Below, in pieces: positions 35,684 to 44,000 of a stretch of DNA of 64,000 bases. A program made the position numbers and the translations under genes. The DNA comes from Paraburkholderia phosphatilytica (GTDB taxonomy: Bacteria; Pseudomonadota; Gammaproteobacteria; Burkholderiales; Burkholderiaceae). A model generated the notes under the pieces. That model was not told the DNA's origin. It saw only the letters and a list, made by a program, of their open reading frames with translations, and ran no database searches. The first letter of the stretch is position 1. Every line of letters begins with the position of its first letter. The stretch is taken from positions 1 to 64,000 of the forward strand of contig NZ_QQOA01000028.1 of the NCBI RefSeq assembly GCF_003443895.1. Direction: 5' to 3'.

Positions 35684-36037
35684 ATGAGCAAATGTCAGGA
35701 CGTTAAGCCCGCTCAATCGCAGCGGCGCATTTTTCCGAAGGACTACACGCGCGAAGATTTGATTGGATACCTGGTCGCGTCCGAGGCTGAAAACTACCGT
35801 CAGGCTGAGCAGATCGAAGCGCTAACGCGGCGCGTGGATGAATTGGAAGGGCGGCTATCGCCCCCTTCGGGTCAGCAATCCACTCTCATCGGGTTGAGGA
35901 TCAGCGGTATGTCGGCCGCGAGTCGTGCTCTCGCTGTCTGGTGTACGCGTGGCGCACACGAGACGCACACCGTGATGTGCGCTGGTTCGCCAGTCAGAAG
36001 AGATTGGTTTTCAAAGGGAGGTGGTCGTGGCAGGTAG
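35684..36037 (+). CDS. hypothetical protein after the C4-like RNA
   Basis: A possible 117-aa protein. The first about 60 residues look protein-like (KDYTREDLIGYLVASEAENY, then a coiled coil EQIEALTRRVDELEGR); the rest is Gly/Arg/Ser-rich without evident structure. Its ATG overlaps by 4 bp the stop of an open frame spanning the C4-like region, so translation could be coupled as in phage leader-controlled genes. I do not recognise the family. It may be a decayed phage gene. Confidence 0.4.
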   Translation: MSKCQDVKPAQSQRRIFPKDYTREDLIGYLVASEAENYRQAEQIEALTRRVDELEGRLSPPSGQQSTLIGLRISGMSAASRALAVWCTRGAHETHTVMCAGSPVRRDWFSKGGGRGR

Positions 36038-36112
36038 TTTCCCGTTGCGATCCTTTGAAACTGTAAGCCGTTAAAAAGGTGGGCTTGATTTAGGCGCCCT
36101 GCTAAGATCCAA

Positions 36113-36898
36113 GTGACAGACGATGATCGTCCCAGCCGCGATGTGCAGAAAATGGACCCCCGAGAACGCCTAAGCTTCCGAATTGACAGCTTCACCCCCG
36201 ATACGCTGCCCATGGCGAGGCTGGCGCAGTACCTTGCGCATTTGTCCGTTCTGTACGGAAACGACGACTCGGTACATTTTGAAAAGCTACGCAAGGGAAG
36301 TGCGATTGTGCAGGTGGCGATCGAGGAGCCTGCGTTCCCAAAGGTCTTTCAACGCCTGCAGAGTGTCAAAACTGGCGATCCTGATCCAGAGGCCCAAAAA
36401 GCCTTTCGATCAATCGACCGGCTTTTGAGGGCAGACAATGCTGTCGGTACGATCACACGTAGCGGCAAGGCAAAGATCCTCGAGTTTCCCGGCCGAAAGT
36501 TGCCGGTCGTCGACCCTATCACTATTTTCCAGCCGACCACGGTTGACGGAGTGGTGATACGGATCGGCGGCCGCGACGAGACAATCCCGGTTACCGTCCG
36601 TGATATTGAAGGTAAGGTGCTCAATTGTGAGATCCGGGGTGTCGCTCAGGCGAAGGATCTGTCGCGCCACTTTTTGGCCGAAACGTTGCGCCTTTCGGGG
36701 AATGGGAAGTGGAGTAGGACGAGCGGTGGAACTTGGGAATTGGAATCGTTGATTATCCAGTCATTCGAGGTGGTCGATGAAGCTGGACTGGATGAAGTAA
36801 TCGAAGCGCTCCGCGCCGTGAAAAACAACGCTTGGACTGAGGTCGACGACCCCGTTGCGGCATGGAAAAAAATACGGGGCGTGGATGATAGTCTTTGA
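36113..36898 (+). CDS. hypothetical partner of a PIN-domain nuclease
   Basis: The 261-aa protein has no motif I recognise. It begins with RERLSFRIDSFTPDTLPMARL and includes YLAHLSVLYGNDDSVHFEKL and the C-terminal ELESLIIQSFEVVDEAGLDE; composition suggests a soluble alpha/beta protein. The start is uncertain: GTG 36113 or ATG 36152. Its last 14 bp overlap the PIN gene start, so the two are translationally coupled. By analogy with VapBC it could restrain the nuclease, but it is about three times larger than a usual antitoxin. Confidence 0.65.
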   Translation: MTDDDRPSRDVQKMDPRERLSFRIDSFTPDTLPMARLAQYLAHLSVLYGNDDSVHFEKLRKGSAIVQVAIEEPAFPKVFQRLQSVKTGDPDPEAQKAFRSIDRLLRADNAVGTITRSGKAKILEFPGRKLPVVDPITIFQPTTVDGVVIRIGGRDETIPVTVRDIEGKVLNCEIRGVAQAKDLSRHFLAETLRLSGNGKWSRTSGGTWELESLIIQSFEVVDEAGLDEVIEALRAVKNNAWTEVDDPVAAWKKIRGVDDSL

Positions 36899-37379
36899 CG
36901 CGAACGTACTCATCTCACTATCGACCGGCAACGAGAACGACGAAACTTTCGAGCGGATTTCTGGATTAATCCAGGACCTCATTGCGACCAAGACAGTCAT
37001 TGGGGTTCCTGCACCCGCATGGGCGGAGTTCCTTTGCGGTACCGGTTTGGGTACGTCCGGCGTGATTCAAGTACTGAAGAAGCGCAGCGCGATCCGGATT
37101 CTGCCGTTCGATGAAGTGGCGGCGACTGAGTTGGCCGCCATTGATCAGACAACTCGGGCGAAGGGCGGAAAAAAAGGGGCGTCCAAGGCCAACTGGCAAA
37201 AGATTAAGGTTGACCGCCAAATCTTAGCAATCGCACGCGTGCACAGTGTGGCGGCGATCTACAGCGAAGACGACAATCTAATTGCCGAAGCTAATAGGCT
37301 AGGAATGATCGTGGTCAGAACGAGCGAAATCCAACTGAAGCCCAAGCAGAACAAGCTTGATTTTGAGGCGCCCCAGTAA
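36885..37379 (+). CDS. PIN-domain ribonuclease (VapC-like)
   Basis: The 164-aa protein has the PIN fold acid pattern: Asp 5 in MIVFDANVLISL, a Glu in PAPAWAEFLCG, an Asp in KVDRQILAIA and paired Asp in YSEDDNLI. These would bind Mg2+ for RNA cleavage. ATG 36885 is chosen because the domain begins there; it lies inside the 3' end of the preceding gene. An Lys-rich insertion (KGGKKGASKANWQK) precedes the third acid. The gene ends near a tRNA-Lys gene, and a strong terminator follows. Confidence 0.8.
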   Translation: MIVFDANVLISLSTGNENDETFERISGLIQDLIATKTVIGVPAPAWAEFLCGTGLGTSGVIQVLKKRSAIRILPFDEVAATELAAIDQTTRAKGGKKGASKANWQKIKVDRQILAIARVHSVAAIYSEDDNLIAEANRLGMIVVRTSEIQLKPKQNKLDFEAPQ

Positions 37380-37411
37380 GGTGGATGCCGCCTACACTGA
37401 ACCCGGAAGAC

Positions 37412-37442
37412 AAAAAGCCCGATCGCAATGACCGGGCTTTTT
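37412..37442 (+). terminator. intrinsic terminator after the PIN gene
   Basis: aaaaagcccgatcg-caat-gaccgggcttttt forms an AAGCCCG/CGGGCTT stem with T-run on the plus strand and A-run on the other side, so it can also work on the minus strand, downstream of tRNA-Lys. Confidence 0.85.
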
Positions 37443-37455
37443 CGATGAATCCTGT

Positions 37456-37531
37456 TGGTGGGGCGTGAGTGACTCGAACACTCGACCTACGGATTAAGAG
37501 TCCGCTGCTCTACCAACTGAGCTAACGCCCC
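37456..37531 (-). tRNA. tRNA-Lys (anticodon CTT)
   Basis: The 76-nt gene reads GGGGCGT acceptor, D arm TTAGCTCAGTTGGTAGAGC, anticodon arm with loop CTCTTAA, T arm with TTCGAGT, and encoded CCA at the 3' end. Its 3' end faces the PIN module, the normal side for integration of genomic islands, but no direct repeat of the 3' end was found at the far side. Confidence 0.95.
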
Positions 37532-37543
37532 AACAGACTGCAA

Positions 37544-37572
37544 ATTATGCGGGAGATTGTTGACCTTGTCTA
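37544..37572 (-). promoter_or_regulatory. sigma-70 promoter of tRNA-Lys
   Basis: TAGACA (-35), 17 bp, CATAAT (-10) on the minus strand, 12 bp before the mature tRNA 5' end. Five of six bases match consensus in each box. Confidence 0.75.
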
Positions 37573-37769
37573 GTCCCCTTCTCCATTTTCTTATAAATAT
37601 TTAGCGTGCCCGGTGCTACGGGCTTCAGCCGAAGCCCCAACCTACCGTTCAGTTGCAACCAGCCGCCAGCCTCCCCGGTATGATGACGCGCAGCAAGTCC
37701 GCCGCGCGACCGACGCCAGATGCCAGACGCGTCGCCCCGCGCGGCACGTTCGCTAAACCGGGGGCCACG

Positions 37770-38174
37770 ATGGACGACAACGCAATCCGTGAACTGCTCG
37801 ACCGGGTGCTGGCGCCGTGGGTCAGGTCGCTGGGGCTCACCGCCGTCTCCGCCGACGAGGAAAGCGCCACCATGCGCCTGCCCTTTTCGGGCGAACTGCG
37901 CCACAGCGGCGGCGTGATCTGCGGCCAGGTGTTCATGGCCGCGGCGGACACCGCGATGATCGTCGCGATCGCGGCGGCGCTCGGCGGCTTCAAGCCGATG
38001 ACGACGGTTTCGCTCAACATCAGCTTCATGCGCGCGGTCCGCAAGGGCGATGTGACGATCACCGCCCGCGTGCTGCGGATGGGCCGCAATCTCGTGTTCG
38101 GCGAAGTCGAGCTGTTCGACGAGGACGGCCGCATGGCCGTCCACGCCACCACCACTTACGCGCTGCTCGAATGA
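37770..38174 (+). CDS. hotdog-fold thioesterase (PaaI family)
   Basis: The 134-aa protein is a PaaI-type acyl-CoA thioesterase. The motif LRHSGGVICGQVFMAAADTA carries the usual Gly-rich turn and a following Asp for catalysis in the long helix; TVSLNISFMRAVRKGD forms the central strands. Length is typical (about 135 aa). ATG 37770 is preferred over an upstream ATG (37653) whose extension is unlike the family. It hydrolyses acyl-CoA; substrate is not predictable here. Confidence 0.85.
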   Translation: MDDNAIRELLDRVLAPWVRSLGLTAVSADEESATMRLPFSGELRHSGGVICGQVFMAAADTAMIVAIAAALGGFKPMTTVSLNISFMRAVRKGDVTITARVLRMGRNLVFGEVELFDEDGRMAVHATTTYALLE

Positions 38175-38230
38175 CGCCAACCTAAAGGCGCAACGTCATT
38201 CGACAGCAGAGGTAGAGGAAAAGCGCTTCG

Positions 38231-39097
38231 ATGTTCGATCAGGTCGTATTCGCAGGCGGCGGCAATCGCTGCTGGTGGCAGGCGGGATTCTGGGATGTCG
38301 TGCAGCCGGAACTGAAGATCCGGCCGCGTCTGATCGTCGGCATCTCGGCCGGCGCGGCGACCGCGTGCATGCTCTACACGCGCGATGCCGACTGGGTCAT
38401 GCGCTACTACGAGGAAGCGCTGCGTCACAACCGGAAGAACGCGTACTGGGGCAACCTGCTGCGCGGCGAATCGGTGTTTCCGCACTACAAGATCTATCGC
38501 CAGGCGCTGCGCGACATCTACGGCGCGAAATTCACGCAGCTCGCGGACGCGCCCGAAATCCGCATCGGCGTGTCGCATCTGCCGCGCTGGCTCGGCGCGC
38601 GTAGCGCGGTCGCCGCGGGTCTCGTCGCGTACAACATCGAAAAGTACATCCGCAAGACGCTTCACCCGACGCTCGGTCAGACGCTCGGCTTTCATCCCGA
38701 GTTCGTGAAAGCGCAGGACTGCGCGACCGTCGAAGACCTCGCGGATCTGATCCTGCAATCGTCCTGCACGCCGCCGTTCACGCCGGTGCTGCGCCGCAAC
38801 GGTCGTCCGGTGCTCGATGGCGGGATGGTCGACAACGTGCCGGTCGGCGGTCTCGATCCGACGCCCGGTCTCGTGCTCGTGATGGTGACGCGGCTTTATC
38901 CACGGCCGCAGACGTTCGTCGTGTCCCACGAGAACCAGCAGCGGCTCTACGTGCAACCGTCGAGCAAGGTGCCGATCTCGAGCTGGGACTACACGAGCCC
39001 GTCGCAGATGCAGCACGCGTACAACCTGGGCCGCGAGGACGGCGAGCGCTTCCTTGAGCGCATGCCCGCGATCATGGAAGCCGCGACGAACGAATAG
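38231..39097 (+). CDS. patatin-like phospholipase
   Basis: The 288-aa protein has the patatin catalytic dyad and oxyanion hole: FAGGGNRCWW near the N terminus (oxyanion loop), the nucleophile Ser 39 in GISAG and the catalytic Asp about 196 in DGGMVDN. Enzymes of this family cleave ester bonds of phospholipids or other acyl esters. No signal peptide is seen, so it is likely cytoplasmic. Ribosome site GAGGAAAAG. It converges with the next gene, leaving 21 bp. Confidence 0.88.
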   Translation: MFDQVVFAGGGNRCWWQAGFWDVVQPELKIRPRLIVGISAGAATACMLYTRDADWVMRYYEEALRHNRKNAYWGNLLRGESVFPHYKIYRQALRDIYGAKFTQLADAPEIRIGVSHLPRWLGARSAVAAGLVAYNIEKYIRKTLHPTLGQTLGFHPEFVKAQDCATVEDLADLILQSSCTPPFTPVLRRNGRPVLDGGMVDNVPVGGLDPTPGLVLVMVTRLYPRPQTFVVSHENQQRLYVQPSSKVPISSWDYTSPSQMQHAYNLGREDGERFLERMPAIMEAATNE

Positions 39098-39118
39098 CGG
39101 AAGCGCCACGCAGGCGCC

Positions 39119-40144
39119 TTAGTTGCGCTCCCAGCGCCTACGGCCGCCCTGCAGCGCATCGGGATTCGCGACGCTCGACGTATCCCCGCCATCGAACGCG
39201 AGGATATTGCGGAACGCCGCGCTGAAATACAGCTCGTAGCTCTCGCGCTCCACATAGCCGATGTGCGGCGTGCAGATCACGTTCTCCATCCGCAGCAGGC
39301 TGTAGCCCTGCAGGATCGGTTCGCTTTCGTAGACGTCGATCGCGACCATGCCGGGCCGGTTGCGCGCCAGCGCATTCACCAGCGCGTTGTCTTCCAGCAG
39401 CTCCGCGCGGCTCGTGTTGACGAACAGCGCGGTCGGCTTCATGCGCATCAGGTCGTCGTATTTGACGATGCCGCGCGTGTCGTCGTGCAGACGCAGATGC
39501 AGCGACAGCACGTCGCTCTGCTCGAACAGCGCCTCGCGGCTTTCGGCTGCGGCATAGCCGTCGTCGCGGGCGGCGATCAGCGAATGCTCGCGTCCCCAGA
39601 CGATCACGTTCATCCCGAACGCCTTGCCATAACTTGCAACGAGCCGGCCAATCTTGCCGTAGCCCCAGATGCCGAGCGTCTGTCCGCGCAGCACCTGGCC
39701 GAGGCCGAAGTTTGGTGGCAGGGCTGACGTCTTCAAACCGGACTGCTGCCACGCTCCTTGCTTCAGGTTAGCTACGTATTGCGGAATGCGCCGCTGCGCG
39801 GCCATGATGAGTGCCCAGGTCAGTTCAGCGGGCGCATAAGGCGAACCGGTGCCTTCCAGCACGGCGATGCCGCGCTCGGTACAGGCGGCGAGGTCGATGT
39901 GGCTCGAAACCTTGCCGGTCTGGCTGATCATGCGCAGATGCGGCAACTTGTCGAGCAGTTGCGAGTTGATGCGGGTACGTTCGCGAATCAGGACGAGCGC
40001 TTCGACTTCCGACAGCCGGCTGGCCAGCTGACCGAGTCCGCGCACGGTGTTGTTGAAGACCTTGACCTCATGGTCGGCGAGTAATTGAAAGCAGTCGAGT
40101 TTGCGGACGGCGTCCTGGTAGTCGTCGAGGATGGCAATCTTCAT
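39119..40144 (-). CDS. D-2-hydroxyacid dehydrogenase
   Basis: The 341-aa NAD(P)-dependent oxidoreductase has the Rossmann motif GIWGYGKIGRLVASYGKAFG and the active-site set Arg (NTSRAELLE), Glu (DVYESEP) and His (CTPHIGYVE). It is of the phosphoglycerate dehydrogenase/glyoxylate reductase class; the exact substrate cannot be set from sequence. The start at 40144 gives the standard MKIAILDDYQ. No operon partners. Confidence 0.88.
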   Translation of the reverse strand: MKIAILDDYQDAVRKLDCFQLLADHEVKVFNNTVRGLGQLASRLSEVEALVLIRERTRINSQLLDKLPHLRMISQTGKVSSHIDLAACTERGIAVLEGTGSPYAPAELTWALIMAAQRRIPQYVANLKQGAWQQSGLKTSALPPNFGLGQVLRGQTLGIWGYGKIGRLVASYGKAFGMNVIVWGREHSLIAARDDGYAAAESREALFEQSDVLSLHLRLHDDTRGIVKYDDLMRMKPTALFVNTSRAELLEDNALVNALARNRPGMVAIDVYESEPILQGYSLLRMENVICTPHIGYVERESYELYFSAAFRNILAFDGGDTSSVANPDALQGGRRRWERN

Positions 40145-40521
40145 GGCGTTTTGGGTGTGCGACACACCGCACCGAACGGGTGCGGAACGGAGTGATACGG
40201 TGGTGGTCCCATTAAGTGACCGACACACGCTGACAGTGCATGGGTGTCCGCTCTGGAAAACAGGTTGCTGCAATGCACGGCAACACGACGAGCGGGCCAG
40301 TTTGGCAACGTTTTAACAGTTTGTTGCATCTTGGCGCAAGCCGCTTTACAGACGGTTGCAGTCGCCGCGGCAACAGGCTGATGGCCCACCACGACATGCA
40401 AGGTCGTGAGATGGTGTGCTGAGCAACTGGCCAGCCATCTCGCGATCGCGCCTCTCGCCAAGCGGCGTGTCGCTGGGCTTGAACCGTTTTCTTTCATGCA
40501 ATCAAAAACGGAGACAGCTCG
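40145..40521. other. divergent intergenic region upstream of pckG
   Basis: The 377 bp hold promoters for the dehydrogenase (minus) and pckG (plus). Neither a gene nor a strong structure was found. A ribosome site (GGAG) sits about 10 bp before the pckG ATG. Confidence 0.4.
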
Positions 40522-42417
40522 ATGAACCATCCCGCATTCAACAGCCAGATTGCGGCCAACGACAACGACGTGCCCGCTACGTCCGACACGCCCGTCAATG
40601 CGCCGGCCTGGGTCAAACACCGAAAACTGATCGACTGGGTGCAGCGCGTCGCCGCGCTGACGAAGCCCGATCGCATCGTCTGGTGCGATGGCTCGCAGGA
40701 GGAAAACGACCGCCTGTGCCAACAGATGGTCGACGCCGGAACGCTGAAACGCCTCAACCCCGCGAAACGCCCCAACTCCTATCTCGCCTGCTCGGCGCCT
40801 TCCGATGTCGCGCGGGTCGAGGACCGCACCTTCATCTGCTCCGAGCGTCGCGAAAACGCCGGCCCCACCAACAACTGGATGGAGCCGGCCGAAATGCGCG
40901 CGACACTCGACGGCCTCTTCGAAGGCTCGATGCGCGGCCGCACGATGTACGTCGTGCCGTTTTCGATGGGCCCGCTCGGCTCGCCGATCGCGCATATCGG
41001 CGTCGAACTGAGCGATAGCCCGTACGTGGTCGTCAACATGCGGATCATGACGCGCATGGGCCGCAAGGTGTACGACGTGCTCGGTGAAGACGGCGAATTC
41101 GTGCCGTGCGTCCACTCCGTCGGCGCGCCGCTTGCCGCGGGCGAGCAGGACGTGCCGTGGCCGTGCAACGACACGAAGTACATCGTGCATTTCCCTGAAG
41201 CGCGCGCGATCTGGAGCTACGGTTCCGGCTACGGCGGCAACGCGCTGCTCGGCAAGAAGTGCTTCGCGCTGCGCATCGCATCGACGATGGGCCGCGACGA
41301 AGGCTGGCTCGCCGAGCACATGCTGATTCTCGGCGTGACGTCGCCGGAAGGGCGCAAGCACCACGTCGCTGCGGCGTTCCCGTCGGCGTGCGGCAAGACC
41401 AACTTCGCGATGCTGATTCCGCCGGAGTCGCTCAACGGCTGGAAGATTTCGACGATCGGCGACGACATCGCGTGGATCAAGCCGGGCAAGGACGGCCGTC
41501 TCTACGCGATCAATCCGGAGGCGGGCTACTTCGGCGTCGCGCCCGGCACGAGCGAAAAGACCAACTCCAACGCGATGGCCACGCTGAAGGAAAACGTGCT
41601 CTTCACCAATGTCGCGCTGACCGATGACGGCGACGTCTGGTGGGAAGGCATGACCGACGAGGCGCCCGCGCACCTGATCGACTGGCAGGGGCAGGACTGG
41701 ACGCCGGAGATCGCGAAGGAGAGCGGCCGCAAGGCCGCGCACCCGAACGCGCGCTTCACGGCGCCGGCGTCGCAATGTCCTTCGATCGACGCGGACTGGG
41801 AGAACCCGGCCGGCGTGCCGATCGACGCGTTCATCTTCGGCGGCCGGCGCTCGACCACGGTGCCGCTCGTCACCGAGGCGCGCAACTGGACCGAGGGCGT
41901 GTACATGGCCGCGACGATGGGCTCGGAGACCACCGCCGCCGCGGCCGGCAAGCAGGGCGTGGTGCGCCGCGATCCGTTCGCGATGCTGCCGTTCTGCGGC
42001 TACAACATGAGCGACTACTTCCAGCACTGGCTGAAGGTCGGCGCGCGGCTCGGCGACCTGCAGGCGCGCGTGCCGAAGATCTTCTGCGTGAACTGGTTCC
42101 GCAAGGACGCGCAGGGCCGTTTCGTGTGGCCGGGCTTTGGCGAGAACATGCGCGTGCTGTGCTGGATGGTGGGCCGCATCGAAGGCACGGCGGGCGGCGA
42201 GCAGCACGCGTTCGGCCTGTCGCCGCGGTACGAGGACCTCGACTGGACCGGTCTCACCTTCACCCGCGCGCAGTTCGCGGACGTGATCTCCGTCGACGAA
42301 GCGGCGTGGCGCGAAGAGCTGTCCCTGCACGGTCAGCTGTTTGACACGTTGCAGCAGGGCTTGCCGCAGGCGCTGCACGACACCCGCGACCAGCTGACGG
42401 GACGCCTCGCCGCATAG
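40522..42417 (+). CDS. pckG: phosphoenolpyruvate carboxykinase (GTP)
   Basis: The 631-aa enzyme converts oxaloacetate and GTP to phosphoenolpyruvate and CO2, the first committed step of gluconeogenesis. Motifs: kinase-1 loop FPSACGKTNF (about residue 287), kinase-2 GDDIAW, and the active-site Cys in the same P-loop. PFCGYNMSDYF and NWFRKD are typical of the GTP class, as opposed to the ATP class of E. coli. The N terminus carries a 25-residue extension, and the total length is near the usual 600-620. A terminator follows closely; it is monocistronic. Confidence 0.96.
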   Translation: MNHPAFNSQIAANDNDVPATSDTPVNAPAWVKHRKLIDWVQRVAALTKPDRIVWCDGSQEENDRLCQQMVDAGTLKRLNPAKRPNSYLACSAPSDVARVEDRTFICSERRENAGPTNNWMEPAEMRATLDGLFEGSMRGRTMYVVPFSMGPLGSPIAHIGVELSDSPYVVVNMRIMTRMGRKVYDVLGEDGEFVPCVHSVGAPLAAGEQDVPWPCNDTKYIVHFPEARAIWSYGSGYGGNALLGKKCFALRIASTMGRDEGWLAEHMLILGVTSPEGRKHHVAAAFPSACGKTNFAMLIPPESLNGWKISTIGDDIAWIKPGKDGRLYAINPEAGYFGVAPGTSEKTNSNAMATLKENVLFTNVALTDDGDVWWEGMTDEAPAHLIDWQGQDWTPEIAKESGRKAAHPNARFTAPASQCPSIDADWENPAGVPIDAFIFGGRRSTTVPLVTEARNWTEGVYMAATMGSETTAAAAGKQGVVRRDPFAMLPFCGYNMSDYFQHWLKVGARLGDLQARVPKIFCVNWFRKDAQGRFVWPGFGENMRVLCWMVGRIEGTAGGEQHAFGLSPRYEDLDWTGLTFTRAQFADVISVDEAAWREELSLHGQLFDTLQQGLPQALHDTRDQLTGRLAA

Positions 42418-42438
42418 CAAGTAAGCGCTCGCATGCGA

Positions 42439-42471
42439 CAAAAGGCCGCCTCCGGGCGGCTTTTCTTTTTG
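42439..42471 (+). terminator. intrinsic terminator of pckG
   Basis: aaaaggccgcc-tccg-ggcggcttttcttttt: a GCCGCC/GGCGGC stem with a T-rich tail, 22 bp after the pckG stop. Confidence 0.88.
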
Positions 42472-42760
42472 TTTCGTATTACCGATTGTTAGTCCGGCAC
42501 TGTAATCGGCGAGGAAAGAACCGGGCGGAATTCGCGGATTCTGTTGGCAGATCCACGCTAATTTGATTGCAGTGCAGCATATTGTTGCGATGCGCGGAAC
42601 AATTAGAAAGGGACTGACTCGCTATCGCATATAGGCGCATGAATTTCGATGAAATTCGCGTCTTCTTAGGCAACTTCTGCACGTTTTCCGTTGTCGTAGG
42701 AGAATTCTGAAATTCGCTCCGACGTTTGAAACCGGAGCTGCAACACGGCAGGAGTTGTCC
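42472..42760. other. intergenic region upstream of the LysR gene
   Basis: These 289 bp contain AT-rich stretches (42565-42615, 42640-42690) where promoters are likely. No gene is seen. The regulator is not divergent from any neighbour, so its target is not clear from position. Confidence 0.35.
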
Positions 42761-43858
42761 ATGGATCATTTGCAGTCGATGCGCGTGTTCGTCAGGGTGG
42801 CGGACCTCGGCAGTTTTGCTCGCGCAGCCAGCGCGATGGATATTTCGAACGCGGTCGCGACCCGTCACGTCGCCGACCTCGAGGGCCGGCTCGGCACGCG
42901 GCTGCTCAATCGCACGACCCGCAGTCTCTCGCTGACCGAATCCGGTCAGGTGTATCTCGAACGCGCCCGCCAGATTCTCGATGAGCTCGAAGACGTTGAG
43001 CAGATGGTGGTGGCGCGCAATCACGAGCCGGTCGGCACGCTGCGCATCGTCGCGCCGGTGGTGTTCGGCCTGCACAATCTCGCGCCGGTGCTCCAGACCT
43101 ATGCGGAGCGCTATCCGAAGGTGATTCCGGACGTGACGCTGGTCGACCGTCAGGTGGATCTCGTCGAGGAAGGTTTCGACGTCGGCGTGGTGATCGCGCG
43201 CCAGATGCGTAGCGCGAGCATCGTGACGCGGCGCCTCACGACGGGCTGCATGACGGTGTGCGCGACACCCGCATATCTCGAGAAGCACGGCACGCCGACG
43301 CGTCCGGAGCAGCTGCTCGAGCATCCGTGCCTGAGCCTGCCGTCGGAGTACTGGGGCGACGAGCGCGTTTTCACCGGGCCGGAAGGCGAGGTGCGCGTGC
43401 GGCCGTCGAACGTGATCGTCGCGAACAATACCGAGATGCTGCGTCAGTTCGCGCTGCTCGGCATGGGTGTCGCCATCCTGCCGAGCTATCTGATCGGCCG
43501 CGACATGACGCGTGGTCGCCTCGTGCGCCTGCTCGGCGACTACCGGCTGCCACAGGTCGAGATCAACATCGCGTACCCGAGCCGCCGGCATCTGCCGGCG
43601 AAGGTGCGCACGTTCATCGATCACCTTGTCGAGCACTTCAGCCAGACGCCGAACAGCCAGCTCGGCGAGCAATGGGTGAAGGACAGTCCGCAGCCGCGCG
43701 CGGCGCACGCGGTCGCACGCGAGGCGGCGACGTTCGCACCTGAGGCGTTCGATGGCGCCGAGCCGCTGTCGAGCCTGCTGGATGCCGAGCGTTCGCCGAG
43801 TGTGCCGGCGAAGACGGGCCAGCGGCCTTCGCGGGCGTCCGCGTTGTCGCCGTTGTGA
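42761..43858 (+). CDS. LysR-family transcriptional regulator
   Basis: The 365-aa protein has an N-terminal winged helix (MDHLQSMRVFVRVADLGSFARAA, then SNAVATRHVADLEGRLGTRL) and a periplasmic-binding-protein-like effector domain (about 90-300). A 60-residue Pro/Ala-rich C-terminal tail goes beyond the family norm of about 300. ATG 42761 follows GGAG; a TTG two codons upstream is possible. Target and ligand unknown: neighbours pckG and topB are not typical LysR targets. Confidence 0.88.
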   Translation: MDHLQSMRVFVRVADLGSFARAASAMDISNAVATRHVADLEGRLGTRLLNRTTRSLSLTESGQVYLERARQILDELEDVEQMVVARNHEPVGTLRIVAPVVFGLHNLAPVLQTYAERYPKVIPDVTLVDRQVDLVEEGFDVGVVIARQMRSASIVTRRLTTGCMTVCATPAYLEKHGTPTRPEQLLEHPCLSLPSEYWGDERVFTGPEGEVRVRPSNVIVANNTEMLRQFALLGMGVAILPSYLIGRDMTRGRLVRLLGDYRLPQVEINIAYPSRRHLPAKVRTFIDHLVEHFSQTPNSQLGEQWVKDSPQPRAAHAVAREAATFAPEAFDGAEPLSSLLDAERSPSVPAKTGQRPSRASALSPL

Positions 43859-43909
43859 TGAGTTGATTGCGAGTCGTAGCGCGGCTGGTTAGCGCCGGCC
43901 GCGGAAACG

Positions 43910-43947
43910 AAAAAACCCCACGCCTGCAAAAGCGTGGGGTTTTTTCC
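43910..43947. terminator. bidirectional intrinsic terminator between lysR-type gene and topB
   Basis: aaaaaaccccacgc-ctgcaaaa-gcgtggggtttttt: 8-bp GC stem with A-run and T-run on both sides; it can end both convergent transcripts. Confidence 0.92.
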
Positions 43948-44000
43948 CGGCGGCTCGTCGTAGCCCTTTGCAGCCTTGAGGCGAAGGCGCGATCAGCCGA

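Noticed and set aside
35391..35687. 98-codon frame through the C4-like RNA
   Set aside because: No ribosome site, and its sequence is explained by the RNA; kept only as a possible leader peptide for the next ORF.
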